A DNA stretch of 64,000 nucleotides from an uncultured bacterium. Lineage in GTDB: Bacteria; Verrucomicrobiota; Lentisphaeria; Victivallales; UBA1829. Below are positions 48,304-56,640 of the stretch, piece after piece (the first letter of the stretch is position 1; every line of letters starts with the position of its first letter). The notes under the pieces are model-generated. The model was not told the DNA's origin. It ran no database searches and saw nothing but the letters and a program-made list of their open reading frames with translations. The stretch spans positions 1-64,000 of the forward strand of contig CACYHQ010000003.1 of NCBI GenBank assembly GCA_902774245.1. Direction: 5' to 3'. Position numbers and translations under genes: made by a program.

Positions 48304-49027
48304 ACCGGAACAACCGGCCGGTGCAGTCAATCCCCAGGTCAGCAAATTTCAGCGTTTCAGCATCGAGCGCGTCCACCGTTCCCAACTGAAAGAAGCGCCG
48401 TACAATCCGCGCGTGATGGACGAACACGGACACAAGCTGCTGAACAGGTCGCTGAAACGTTCCGGCCTCGTCGAAACAATCGTGTGGAACAGGCGCACGG
48501 GGTACGTCGTGGGCGGGCATCAGCGTCTCGCGGAACTCGACAAACTCGAAGGAGGCCAGGACTACTATTTGGACGTGGCGGTGATCGACGTTTCGGCAAA
48601 AGAGGAACGCGAGATCAACATCAAACTGAACAATCCGAACATGATGGGGGAATACCGCCTCGACAAACTCGCCGACCTGTTCATCAACAACGGCGTGAAT
48701 TTCAGCGACACGGGCTTTTCCGCGCTCGACATCAAACTGAATTTCGACACTCCGACCGCGAACGCGATCCTCGGCGAAGACCGCGAGGAAGAGCCGGAAG
48801 TGGTGAGCGACATCGAAAAGATCAACGAGATCAAAGACAGGCGGAAAACGAGCAAGGAAAGGGCGAACCTGAAAAACACGGCCGAGTTCTTCAAGGTGGT
48901 GGTGTTCGATTCGATGGAGAGCATGGACGAGTTCTGCAACGCCCTGGGCTTCGACGTCGAACCGCGCCACATCGACGGCGAAGTGCTGAAATCGAAACTC
49001 GGCATTGAGGGCACACCCAAAGGGTGA
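48248..49027 (+). CDS. ParB/Srx-fold domain protein
   Basis: 259 aa from the ATG at 48248 (AAAGGAGTGGC upstream). The ParB-like nuclease/Srx core is seen in LKEAPYNPRVMDEHG, LVETIVWNRRTG and VVGGHQRLAELDKLEG. The C-terminal half is charged, with no HTH. Overlaps the PP-loop gene by 56 bases, suggesting joint function. Not a plasmid-type partition ParB. Confidence 0.8.
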   Translation: MSSKNKGRVSKPSTKECPEPEQPAGAVNPQVSKFQRFSIERVHRSQLKEAPYNPRVMDEHGHKLLNRSLKRSGLVETIVWNRRTGYVVGGHQRLAELDKLEGGQDYYLDVAVIDVSAKEEREINIKLNNPNMMGEYRLDKLADLFINNGVNFSDTGFSALDIKLNFDTPTANAILGEDREEEPEVVSDIEKINEIKDRRKTSKERANLKNTAEFFKVVVFDSMESMDEFCNALGFDVEPRHIDGEVLKSKLGIEGTPKG

Positions 49028-49057
49028 AAAAGAAGTGCCGGGCTGACGCTCCGGCAC
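49014..49057 (+). repeat. Double-hairpin repeat, copy 5
   Basis: Hairpin 1: CACCC, AAA, GGGTG (49014-49026), overlapping the 3' end of the ParB-like gene. Spacer of 8 bases. Hairpin 2: GTGCCGG, loop GCTGACGCT, CCGGCAC (49035-49057), then GAGG. It lies between convergent genes and could also limit read-through. Confidence 0.75.
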
Positions 49058-49076
49058 GAGGGGCAGACGGCGGGAA

Positions 49077-49406
49077 TCAGGCGGCGGGTACTTTTACCCA
49101 GATTACCGCGCCGAAGGGGTGAACATAGGGGCGGGGCTTGCGGTATCGTTTGGCGTTCCGCAAGTGCCAGACGTATTCCCATTCCCCGATCCGTGTGCAG
49201 TCGTACAGTTCGGCTTCCCCGATGATCCCGCCGGTCCCGCTTTCGATGATCCCGATCCGTCCGCGAATGCGCGTCGCGGTGCTTCGGTATTCCTCGGTCT
49301 TCAAGCCGTCCACAATGCGCCCGGCATAGGGCGCACGAACACAGAGACAGCGGAAAAAGGGCGCGTTTGCGGTTTTTGCGGTGGTTTTCGCTTTCTTCGT
49401 CTTCAT
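49077..49406 (-). CDS. ASCH-domain protein
   Basis: 109 aa from the ATG at 49406. The ASCH core is seen in FRCLCVRAPYAGRIVDGLKT, EEYRSTATRIRGRIGIIESG and GEAELYDCTRIG. ASCH domains bind RNA or modified nucleotides; some are RNases or deaminase-like. It is a paralog of the ASCH protein at 53150 on the other strand. Confidence 0.8.
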   Translation of the reverse strand: MKTKKAKTTAKTANAPFFRCLCVRAPYAGRIVDGLKTEEYRSTATRIRGRIGIIESGTGGIIGEAELYDCTRIGEWEYVWHLRNAKRYRKPRPYVHPFGAVIWVKVPAA

Positions 49407-49420
49407 GGTCGAGAATCCTT

Positions 49421-51136
49421 TCACGCGGGCAGCATGAGCGCGGCGGCGCGGTTTATGTCAATGGCGGCACAGGCTTTGAAGCGGTCGAAGTATTTTTCCG
49501 CGCCGTCCGCCATCTCCGGGGCGGAAAACTCGGTCTTTATGTCTTCGGGCTTGCGAATCCAGCCGAGTTTCTGCGCCACGGCGACGTTGAACGCTTTCAT
49601 AAACTCGATGCTGAACTTGATATGGACGTTTTCGTTCTTGTAGCAGCGGAACTCGAACAGGGTTTTTCCGCTGTTCTTTTCGCGCACGGTTCCGAGTTCT
49701 CCGTAGCAGGGCGGGATGTATATTCCGCCGTTCGGGAATCCGAGGTTGTTCGCCACGGCGCAAATGTCGCCGATCTTCTGACGCATCTTGTCGAAACAGT
49801 CTCCCCAATGATCGTGTCCCGGCAGGGCATGGCGTGTGCAGATGATCCGGTAGTCGAGGGTATAATGCGTGTGGCGTTCGTCCCTTGTTCCCCAGCGCGA
49901 ACAGTATTCATCGAACACGCGCTTGTTCGAGACATAGTTTCTCACGTTCTCCGCCGAGGACAGCGCGTAGAACAGTTCAAGCATCTGCTCTTCGGCGTAG
50001 ACGTTGTAGTTCTTGATGACCCAGATGATGAGGGCATAGATGTTCGAGGGCGTGAAGTCCACGGTCTTCAAATCCGCGAAGCGTCCAAGCATCCTGTCGC
50101 GCGATTCCGAAGTCAGGCGCGAGGTGATTTCTTCGAGGCAGTCAAAGGCGGCTTTCCAGTAGATGTGTTTCAGCCCGTAGAATTTCTTCTTGAGGGCTTC
50201 CTTGACGGAATCCCTGTTGACGCCGACCGATTTCAGGACGTTTGCATCGATCCCGGCAATGACCTTGAAAATGTTGAACAGTTCATCCCTCGCGGCGTTG
50301 TACCCGCCACAGAGAACCTCGACCTTGTTCTTTCCGGCGGCGAGTTCCGCTTTCAGGCGCTTTTCCTCTCTGTCCGCCTCGACAAAATCCGCTTCGCGGG
50401 CATCCAAGTCTTCCTGATCCATTCCGAAAACGGCGTCAAAGAAGGAATCGAAACCGGAATCCGCGTCCGTGTACTGCTTATCGATGAAGAGAATATCCAC
50501 CTTCGCCCGCGCGGCGCGTTCAGCGTTGAGAAAATCGGCATGACCGATCACCTGAACGACCTTTTCCTTGCCGTCGGAACCGTCACGGCGCGGCGGGGCT
50601 TTCACCGTCTTCAAGGCGGTTTGGATCATTTCGCTCTTCTTCCACCGTTCCGGTATGACAAGATAAATCCTCTTCGCCCGGCTTTCCGTAATGATCCGCG
50701 CGGTCCATTCCTCGTATTCGGAATACGGCGGGTTGCAGAAAATGGTGTCGACGTCCTTGTCGATCAGGGTGGCTTCGTGAAAGTCCGTCCCCAGGACGAT
50801 GGTCTTCGGATCGAGGCGTTGCAGAAGGACGGTGCTTTTCTCCATGACGCAGTATTCGTGCAGTTCGAGCGTCCGCACCTCATAATCCCGATGCTTCAAG
50901 GTGTCTTCCGTGTGCCTCGCCGCTTCCTCGCGGTTGAGTTCTTCGATCCATTTCCTGAAGTTGCACGTGCCACATCCGATGTCGAGAAGGTCCCAATGTA
51001 CGCGGTGGTCGTAGTGTCCGGTGTCGGTGGCGTGTTCCCAGATGGTCTTCACCATGCTCTTTGTGGTCGGGTAAAACTCGAAGTCTTCCCCTGCCTCTTT
51101 GAGGCGTTCGATCAGGTCGGCGGTCTGTTTGTTCAT
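49421..51136 (-). CDS. DNA methyltransferase with DUF4942 domain
   Basis: 571 aa. N-terminal Rossmann methyltransferase with motif I DLLDIGCGTCNFRKWIE and catalytic IFCNPPYSEYEEW, the NPPY of N6-adenine or N4-cytosine enzymes. A charged linker (about 200-290) leads to a DUF4942-type C-terminal region (LKTVDFTPSNIYALIIWVIK, VRNYVSNKRVFDEYCSRWG). It is the main gene of the minus-strand island. Probably modifies phage DNA; the target is unknown. Confidence 0.85.
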   Translation of the reverse strand: MNKQTADLIERLKEAGEDFEFYPTTKSMVKTIWEHATDTGHYDHRVHWDLLDIGCGTCNFRKWIEELNREEAARHTEDTLKHRDYEVRTLELHEYCVMEKSTVLLQRLDPKTIVLGTDFHEATLIDKDVDTIFCNPPYSEYEEWTARIITESRAKRIYLVIPERWKKSEMIQTALKTVKAPPRRDGSDGKEKVVQVIGHADFLNAERAARAKVDILFIDKQYTDADSGFDSFFDAVFGMDQEDLDAREADFVEADREEKRLKAELAAGKNKVEVLCGGYNAARDELFNIFKVIAGIDANVLKSVGVNRDSVKEALKKKFYGLKHIYWKAAFDCLEEITSRLTSESRDRMLGRFADLKTVDFTPSNIYALIIWVIKNYNVYAEEQMLELFYALSSAENVRNYVSNKRVFDEYCSRWGTRDERHTHYTLDYRIICTRHALPGHDHWGDCFDKMRQKIGDICAVANNLGFPNGGIYIPPCYGELGTVREKNSGKTLFEFRCYKNENVHIKFSIEFMKAFNVAVAQKLGWIRKPEDIKTEFSAPEMADGAEKYFDRFKACAAIDINRAAALMLPA

Positions 51137-51140
51137 GGCG

Positions 51141-51263
51141 TCAGTCCTCCTTGTCGTTGCCGTAGCCGATGGATTGATTGTAAAGGTCGCGCTGTTCGCG
51201 GTCGAAGATCAGCAGCAGGGCGATCCCGGCGAAAGCCAAAAGTCCGTTGAAGAAGTGTTTCAT
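51141..51263 (-). CDS. Small membrane protein
   Basis: 40 aa. MKHFFNGLLAFAGIALLLIF is a membrane helix, followed by a polar tail ending GNDKED. The tail coding sequence holds GGAGGACTGA, which also serves as ribosome-binding site for the methyltransferase. Function unknown. Confidence 0.5.
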   Translation of the reverse strand: MKHFFNGLLAFAGIALLLIFDREQRDLYNQSIGYGNDKED

Positions 51264-51283
51264 TGTGCAGTTCCTTCCGTTGG

Positions 51284-51466
51284 TTATGCGCTTACTGATT
51301 CCCGGTAGAAAGCCCATGCTTCATCCCAGGTGTCGAAAACGTCCGTGTAGATGTCCCTGGTCCGAAGTTCGCAGGAACACGGTTTCGCGTCGTCCGCGCA
51401 CGGAACGGGCTTTCCGACTTTTTCCGTGCCGTCGTCGTAGACAGAGGTGGTAACGCTGAATTTCAT
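51284..51466 (-). CDS. Small uncharacterised protein
   Basis: 60 aa. Contains a CxC (CADDAKPCSCELRTR) and a C-terminal acidic/aromatic helix (VFDTWDEAWAFYRESV). Part of the minus-strand island. Function unknown. Confidence 0.5.
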   Translation of the reverse strand: MKFSVTTSVYDDGTEKVGKPVPCADDAKPCSCELRTRDIYTDVFDTWDEAWAFYRESVSA

Positions 51467-51488
51467 TTCGGTGTCTCCGTGGTATGGT

Positions 51489-51824
51489 TCAGGTGAAGGA
51501 AAGGTAAAGTCCGGTGTGCCGCTCGAACACGTCTTTCAGCTGGTCGACGTAGAGCATGGCGAGGGTTTCGACGATCTCGCCTTTGCGGTAGAAAATCAGC
51601 TCGAAAAGGTCCTGTCCGGCATTGTAGGCGAGTTCGCAGAAATCGAGGCGTCCTTTCGCGCCGTGAAGGTCGAACTTGATCCCCTTTCCGGTCTTCAAGA
51701 TGATCTTCGATCCGAGGAAAAGGCGCAGAGTTGCGAGCGGGCGGTTGCGATTGTGCGTGAGGTATTCCGCGTAGAGGCGGGCGGTTTCGTCCGAGACGGT
51801 TTCAACGGCGTTTGCGGTTTCCAT
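51489..51824 (-). CDS. Uncharacterised phage protein
   Basis: 111 aa. Helical start (ETARLYAEYLTHNRNRPLA) then beta-rich (LFLGSKIILKTGKGIKFDLH, LFELIFYRKGEIVETLAML). No family recognised. Confidence 0.5.
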   Translation of the reverse strand: METANAVETVSDETARLYAEYLTHNRNRPLATLRLFLGSKIILKTGKGIKFDLHGAKGRLDFCELAYNAGQDLFELIFYRKGEIVETLAMLYVDQLKDVFERHTGLYLSFT

Positions 51825-51845
51825 GGGGTGCAGTTCCTTTCTTTC

Positions 51846-52178
51846 TCAAATGGTGTGATCGACGATGAACGTCTGTCCGTTTCCGGTGATTGTGATGATC
51901 CTGTCGAAACGCGCCTGGCGGTAGTTTCCGCGCGATCCGTCCGGGTTCTCGACCTTCGCGTCGAAGAATTTCAGGCGTCCCCTTTCGAGGGCTTCGCGGG
52001 CGGTTTCGCCGGTCCCGTTCGGGGCGGCGGCATTCGCGGGGTTTGCGACGCCGAACTGTGCAAGGGCATGTCGGCGGCTGCCGTCCGCTTTCGTGAAAAC
52101 GACCGATACAAATTCACCGCGCGTAAACCGCGCGACGACGGCGGGTATCTGGCTTTCTCTGATGATCTGCTTTTTCAT
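51846..52178 (-). CDS. Uncharacterised phage protein
   Basis: 110 aa from the ATG at 52178 (GGAAGCCCC upstream). Segments FTRGEFVSVVFTKADGSRRH and FDRIITITGNGQTFIVDHTI suggest a small beta domain. No family recognised. Confidence 0.5.
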   Translation of the reverse strand: MKKQIIRESQIPAVVARFTRGEFVSVVFTKADGSRRHALAQFGVANPANAAAPNGTGETAREALERGRLKFFDAKVENPDGSRGNYRQARFDRIITITGNGQTFIVDHTI

Positions 52179-52233
52179 GTCCGGGGCTTCCTTTCCGCCG
52201 CCGGGGTTTCCGGCGGCATGTGGCGTGTTGGTT

Positions 52234-52584
52234 TCAGGCGTTGATCTTTCCGATTGCGTATTTGGTGATCCCTGCGATCCTGTCATCGTCGAGATACAGC
52301 GTTTCGCGCTGTTTCTGCCAGTAGGCGGCGAGTTCTCCGGCGATCCGTTCGATGTCGTTGTTGTCCGGGCGGCGCATTTCCTGTGCAGTCCTGACGTACT
52401 GCTTGAAGATGAAGAAGTATTTCCCGGTTCCGGCGACCTTGACGTTGAATCCTTCCGGTCTCCACGATTCGATGAAAACGACCGTTCCGGCGGGCAAGGT
52501 CTCTTCGGGCGTTCCGAAGTTTTTCCAACGTGCGGGTTCGGTGATCCGTGCGAGCGATCCGATCTTGTCTTGCGTGTGTTCCAT
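52234..52584 (-). CDS. Uncharacterised phage protein
   Basis: 116 aa. Beta-rich N-terminal part (LPAGTVVFIESWRPEGFNVK) and helical C-terminal part (IERIAGELAAYWQKQRETLY). No family recognised. Confidence 0.5.
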   Translation of the reverse strand: MEHTQDKIGSLARITEPARWKNFGTPEETLPAGTVVFIESWRPEGFNVKVAGTGKYFFIFKQYVRTAQEMRRPDNNDIERIAGELAAYWQKQRETLYLDDDRIAGITKYAIGKINA

Positions 52585-52617
52585 GATCTATTTCCTCCGT
52601 GTGGTGTTGGTGTTGGT

Positions 52618-52863
52618 TCAGACATTCAAATCGAGTTTCCGGCAGATGCCGTAGAACGCCGTGAAAAGTTCTTCGACCTTCGCGCTTTCGTCCTTTTTGA
52701 TCTGTTCGATCTCTTCGGGCTTGTAGCACATTTCCCGCAGTTCCTTCGACATTGCGGTGACGCGCTCGGCCTGGCCCGTTGCGTGAATCGCGGCGATCAT
52801 CAAATCTTTCAGATTCAGCATGTCGTCTGCCGTCACGGTGTTCTGTTCGGTGTTCTTCTTCAT
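52618..52863 (-). CDS. Small helical protein, first gene of the minus-strand island
   Basis: 81 aa, all-helical (MLNLKDLMIAAIHATGQAER, CYKPEEIEQIKKDESAKVEE). GGAAAGGAAAC upstream. It lies nearest the divergent promoter region, so could be a regulator of the island, but no HTH is evident. Confidence 0.5.
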   Translation of the reverse strand: MKKNTEQNTVTADDMLNLKDLMIAAIHATGQAERVTAMSKELREMCYKPEEIEQIKKDESAKVEELFTAFYGICRKLDLNV

Positions 52864-52922
52864 GGTTTGTTTCCTTTCCGGCTTTCGCCTGGGGTTTGTT
52901 TTGCGTTCCGCTTTCTCTTGCT

Positions 52923-52960
52923 TGCTATGTTTAATATAGCACACAAAAGACACAAAACAA
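52923..52960 (-). promoter_or_regulatory. Promoter and operator for the minus-strand island
   Basis: On the minus strand: -35 TTGTTT (52955-52960), 16 bases, -10 TATATT (52933-52938). A palindrome, TGCTAT, 7 bases, ATAGCA (52923-52941), overlaps the -10 and start region and may be an operator. The leader to the first gene is about 60 bases. Confidence 0.5.
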
Positions 52961-53084
52961 GGCCGAAAACAAAAAAATCGAAAAAAAGTTTTCCGCGAGG
53001 TCATATTATATATAGAATAAGACACGCAAGGCGCACATGGCGCATGAAAAAGAGGTGGCGACGTCGTTTTTCTTGCTTTTGCGT

Positions 53085-53113
53085 TTGCAATACAAAGAGA
53101 CAGGGTGTATATT
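53085..53113 (+). promoter_or_regulatory. Rightward promoter before the ASCH gene
   Basis: -35 TTGCAA (53085-53090), 17 bases, -10 TATATT (53108-53113). The ASCH start follows 36 bases later with GGGAGC as ribosome-binding site. It would restart rightward transcription after the island. Confidence 0.6.
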
Positions 53114-53149
53114 AAAACGCAACATATCATCAACCTGGGAGCATGAACC

Positions 53150-53665
53150 ATGAAATGTCTATTTGTCAGACCGCCCTTCGCCGGGTGGATCGCCGACGGG
53201 GTGAAACGGATCGAGTACCGCACGAAGCCCACGCACATGCGGGGGCGCATCGGAATCATTCAGAGCCGAAGCGGGACGGTGATCGGGGACGTTGAGATCA
53301 CGGGGTGCAGATACAACGAGGAACTGGATTATTACGAATGGGAACTGGCGAACGCGCGGCGATACGCGCAGCCCGTACCGTTCCGCGCAAAGAACGGCGC
53401 GGTGGTGTGGATCGACGTGGAGTATCAGCCGGAATCCCAGGCGACCGCGCCGCGTCTGTCCGACGAGGCATTCAAGCGCGAACAGGCGGCATACGCCACC
53501 GAGATCGAAAAGTTCCTTCATCCGAAACTGATCTGGACGGCGATCCTGAAAGACGGACGCGAGATCACATTCCCGGAAGGGACGGAAGATTCCGAGATCG
53601 AGCGGTACGAAACGGAACACGCCGCCGAGATCGACCATTGGAAAACCGAGTACGCAGAAGAATAG
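53150..53665 (+). CDS. ASCH-domain protein with C-terminal extension
   Basis: 171 aa. The ASCH domain covers residues ~1-100 (MKCLFVRPPFAGWIADGVKR, HMRGRIGIIQSRSGTVIGDV). A charged helical extension of about 70 residues follows. Paralog of the minus-strand ASCH protein at 49077. A nucleotide- or RNA-binding role is likely for the family; the target is unknown. Confidence 0.8.
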   Translation: MKCLFVRPPFAGWIADGVKRIEYRTKPTHMRGRIGIIQSRSGTVIGDVEITGCRYNEELDYYEWELANARRYAQPVPFRAKNGAVVWIDVEYQPESQATAPRLSDEAFKREQAAYATEIEKFLHPKLIWTAILKDGREITFPEGTEDSEIERYETEHAAEIDHWKTEYAEE

Positions 53666-53674
53666 GAGGTCAAC

Positions 53675-54130
53675 ATGCCGAGAGGCGTCTATCCAAGAAA
53701 GCCGGGGCAGAAACGGAACTACACGCCGGAACAGCGGGCGGTCATGCGGGAGCGCATGAAGAAAATCCGTGAACTCAACAAAGGGCGCGGCGACACACCG
53801 GCCATGACGGCGGCGAAGAGCAAGAACGCGAGAAAGGCGATGGCGATCCGCAGCGCGCGGGCATTGCTGAAACACATGCCGGCCGGTGCAGTCCCCGGCA
53901 CGGTGTTCAAGTGTTCCTCGTGCCGATCCTTCCGCGTGATCGACGCGGCTCCGCAGCAGAACGGCGGAGCATGGGAACAGCGTTTCGAGCAAATGGGGGC
54001 GGTGTCGGTTTACGGCATCCGGCGCGAATTTTCCGGCATCGTGAAGATCGTCTGGGACTACGCTCCGACGATGGAAAACATCATGGAAAATCCGCGCCTT
54101 ATCGATGAGGGCAAGCCCTCAACGGAGTAG
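53675..54130 (+). CDS. Uncharacterised phage protein with basic N-terminus
   Basis: 151 aa. Starts MPRGVYPRKPGQKRNYTPEQ, an AT-hook-like basic tail also seen in some phage DNA-binding proteins. A CxxC (FKCSSCRSF) precedes a beta-rich C-terminus (VSVYGIRREFSGIVKIVWDY). GGAGGTCAAC before the ATG. Followed by a double-hairpin repeat and a terminator. Confidence 0.55.
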   Translation: MPRGVYPRKPGQKRNYTPEQRAVMRERMKKIRELNKGRGDTPAMTAAKSKNARKAMAIRSARALLKHMPAGAVPGTVFKCSSCRSFRVIDAAPQQNGGAWEQRFEQMGAVSVYGIRREFSGIVKIVWDYAPTMENIMENPRLIDEGKPSTE

Positions 54131-54156
54131 TGCGCGGCTGACGCTTCGCAACGCAC
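54107..54156 (+). repeat. Double-hairpin repeat, copy 6
   Basis: Hairpin 1: GAGGG, loop CAAG, CCCTC (54107-54120), inside the 3' end of the upstream gene. Spacer of 9 bases containing the stop codon. Hairpin 2: GTGCG ... CGCAC (54130-54156) with GCTGACGCTTCGC in its apex, then GAAAGG. Loop and spacer match the host copy. Confidence 0.7.
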
Positions 54157-54187
54157 GAAAGGGGGTCGATTCCGATCCCGTTACAAC

Positions 54188-54213
54188 GCCTCGGTGAAAA
54201 CCGGGGCTTTTTT
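54188..54213 (+). terminator. Intrinsic terminator
   Basis: CCTCGGT, GAAA tetraloop, ACCGGGG, then C and six T. It ends the 53150-54130 unit and precedes a 350-base noncoding stretch. Confidence 0.85.
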
Positions 54214-54569
54214 GTCGGAAACCATTGGAAAAAAGGGGGAGACAGGGGACATAGAGTACAAGAGAGGGTTGTTGCTATACGTAGAGAACAATAGTAGAGT
54301 TCTACAGTTTAAAAGGCTATTAAAGAATATAAAAGGGCTTTAAGAAGACAGAGATTAAAAGGAGAGAGTAATCTATTTGTAAGTCTTAAAACATTTAGGG
54401 CGATGGGAGAACACCTGAAAAACGCCTGCAAACTCTTCGAAGGGGTTGACGGAAAATGTATTTGATGATGCGGAGACAAAACGCAAACACATACACATAC
54501 ACACCACGACAATACTCCGCACGGTTCGCCAGATACATAAGATAACAACACGAAAGAAGAGGTCAACGT
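54214..54569. other. AT-rich noncoding region before the packaging genes
   Basis: No gene seen. Much more AT-rich than its surroundings, with purine runs (AAAAGGGCTTTAAG, TTAAAAGGAGAG), an imperfect inverted repeat near 54277-54305 and ACACATAC repeats near 54490. A late promoter or packaging (pac/cos) site would fit the position just before the terminase small subunit, but no specific motif supports either. Confidence 0.4.
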
Positions 54570-55034
54570 ATGGGAAACGAGAAGAGGCGGGCGGCGCGGC
54601 GGCCCGGCGAGAACGGCGAGACAGGCGCGGGCGCAGAGGCGGGCAGGCGCACCTGCGCGAAGAGGCGGGACATCGACAAAGAGACGCTGATCGAGTGCTG
54701 CAAGCGGTCGAACGGGATCATCAGCGCCGTGGCGGTGCAACTCAAAGTAGGGTGGCACACGGCGGAGCGGTACATCAAGGAATGCCCGGAAGCGCAAGAG
54801 GTGTTCCAGGGGGCGCGGAACTCTGTGGTGGACGCGGCGGAATCGGAACTGCTTCACATTCTGAAAGACGACAAGCATCCGCGCCATTTCGACGCGGTGA
54901 TGTTCACGCTGAAGACGCTGGGGAAGAACCGCGGCTTCACGGAAAAGGTGGAGAACGAGATTTCCGGCGAACTGAAACAGCCGCCCGTGCTGAACATCCT
55001 GATTGAGAATGGCAAGGGCAAGCCGAAAGCATGA
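54570..55034 (+). CDS. Terminase small subunit-like DNA-binding protein
   Basis: 154 aa. A basic, disordered N-terminus (about 35 residues) leads to an HTH (SNGIISAVAVQLKVGWHTAERY). Then comes the pattern VDAAESELLHILKDDKHPRH with FTLKTLGKNRGF, typical of phage small-terminase/DNA-packaging proteins. AAGAGGTCAACG upstream. Overlaps the next gene as ATGA. The large subunit is 3 kb downstream. Confidence 0.7.
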   Translation: MGNEKRRAARRPGENGETGAGAEAGRRTCAKRRDIDKETLIECCKRSNGIISAVAVQLKVGWHTAERYIKECPEAQEVFQGARNSVVDAAESELLHILKDDKHPRHFDAVMFTLKTLGKNRGFTEKVENEISGELKQPPVLNILIENGKGKPKA

Positions 55035-56113
55035 AGACAATCGAAGTCGATCTATCGGAGATCAAACCATATCCCGGCAATCCGAGGAACAACCGGAAAG
55101 CGGTTTCCGCGTGTGCGGCGAGCATCCGGCGGTTCGGGTACAAGAATCCGATCCTCGTCGATTCGGAGATGGTAATCATCTGCGGGCATACGCGGTTCGC
55201 GGCGCTGAAACGCCTGGGATTCCACCGGATCGCGGTGAACGTGGCGGACGACCTGACACCGGAACAGGTCAAGGCGTACCGCCTGGCAGACAACAAAGTG
55301 GCGGAACAATCGGAATGGAATCCCGATCTGCTGAAACTCGAACTTGCCGACCTTTCGGGAATGGACCTTGATTTCAGCATGACGGAGTTCGGATTCACGC
55401 TGACGGACCTGTCCGGCATGATCGAAACGGCAGTAGGAAACGGCGAAAAAGAAAAAGACGACGAAACCTACTACGGAGAAGAGAGATTAAGGACAAATAA
55501 CGCCTATAATTTAGAGATTTACAAAGACATACCGGAAAGCGAACTGGTGAAGCCGTGGAACATCCCGCGTCTGCGTCCGTGCAGCCACGTGCCGACCCGC
55601 CTGATCGACTTCAACGAGGCGATGACATCCACGGATTACGAGGCGGGAGTACATTTCTACATCGACGACTACCGCTTCGAGCGCATCTGGAACCAGCCGG
55701 AACGGTACATCGAGATATTGAGCCGCTTCGACTGCGTTCTGACGCCGGATTTCTCGCTGTACGAAGACATGCCGGAGGCCATGTGCATCTGGAACGTGTA
55801 CCGTTCGCAGCTGATCGGGTGGAAGATGCAAGAAATGGGCCTGAAAGTGATTCCGACGATCCTGTGGCAGGAAGAACCGAGTTACGAATACTGTTTCTGC
55901 GGCGTACCGAACGGCGGGACGGTGAGCATATCGAGCGTAGGCATGGCGGCGAACGAGAAAGAGCGGAAGCGGTATCTGAAACAACTCCATGACTGTCTGA
56001 CGCGCATCCATCCGAAGACGATCCTGTTCTACGGCAGACTGCCGGAATACGATTTCGGCAAGATCAAAGTGGTGTCGTTCAAGAACAAGGCATTCAAGCA
56101 CGGGAGCGAATAA
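55031..56113 (+). CDS. ParB-like domain fused to DUF4417
   Basis: 360 aa. Residues ~1-100 form a ParB/Srx nuclease-like domain (IKPYPGNPRNNRKAVSACAA, IICGHTRFAALKRLG). Residues ~175-355 match DUF4417 (PCSHVPTRLIDFNEAM, VHFYIDDYRFERIW, LTPDFSLYEDMPEAM, FYGRLPEYDF). DUF4417 proteins are common in phages without known function. Placed between terminase genes. Confidence 0.85.
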   Translation: MKTIEVDLSEIKPYPGNPRNNRKAVSACAASIRRFGYKNPILVDSEMVIICGHTRFAALKRLGFHRIAVNVADDLTPEQVKAYRLADNKVAEQSEWNPDLLKLELADLSGMDLDFSMTEFGFTLTDLSGMIETAVGNGEKEKDDETYYGEERLRTNNAYNLEIYKDIPESELVKPWNIPRLRPCSHVPTRLIDFNEAMTSTDYEAGVHFYIDDYRFERIWNQPERYIEILSRFDCVLTPDFSLYEDMPEAMCIWNVYRSQLIGWKMQEMGLKVIPTILWQEEPSYEYCFCGVPNGGTVSISSVGMAANEKERKRYLKQLHDCLTRIHPKTILFYGRLPEYDFGKIKVVSFKNKAFKHGSE

Positions 56114-56640
56114 TGGGACGCAAGGGAAAGAGTTTCAGCGATCCGAACGTTGACAAAATCGAAGTTTACCGGGCGCACACGACACAGCATCCGCTTGTCA
56201 TGGGAAACCAGCGCGTTCCGCGAAGCCTGGCAAACGGAACGCCGGGCGAAGCGCGGAAGAAGATCATGGAGCAGTTTCGGAAAAGCGCGTCCGGGAATCC
56301 GCCCCTGCGGGCGCACGGAATCACCGCGCCGATCATCTTCAACGAAAAGTCCCTGAAACACGATTTTTCGAGAAACCTCATGTCCCGGCAACGGCTTTCC
56401 ATCCTGACGAACTACGAGCGCATGGATCAGCTTCTTCGCGGAGGGACGGTGCTGGAACGCCGCATCAACACGGCAAACCGAAGCGGAAAGGAAGTCCCGG
56501 CGAAAAAGAACTGGGAACGGTTCTGGGAAGTGAAAGGGAGCGTGATGATCGGGAACAAACGGCACAGGTTCACCTTCTCCATCTATCAGGAAAAGTGGAA
56601 GAGGAACGCGAACATCTACGATTTCACGTTGAAGAGATAA
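56113..56640 (+). CDS. Uncharacterised protein, possible toxin-like nuclease fold
   Basis: 175 aa. Basic N-terminal region, then IIFNEKSLKHDFSRNLMSRQ and, at the end, FSIYQEKWKRNANIYDFTLK. The general layout (helix with His/Arg, beta hairpins, C-terminal strand) is reminiscent of BECR-fold (RelE/barnase-like) toxin domains in phage polyvalent proteins. This is a weak resemblance. It starts within the ParB-DUF4417 stop codon (TAATG); a minus-strand small RNA ends at its stop codon. Confidence 0.5.
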   Translation: MGRKGKSFSDPNVDKIEVYRAHTTQHPLVMGNQRVPRSLANGTPGEARKKIMEQFRKSASGNPPLRAHGITAPIIFNEKSLKHDFSRNLMSRQRLSILTNYERMDQLLRGGTVLERRINTANRSGKEVPAKKNWERFWEVKGSVMIGNKRHRFTFSIYQEKWKRNANIYDFTLKR

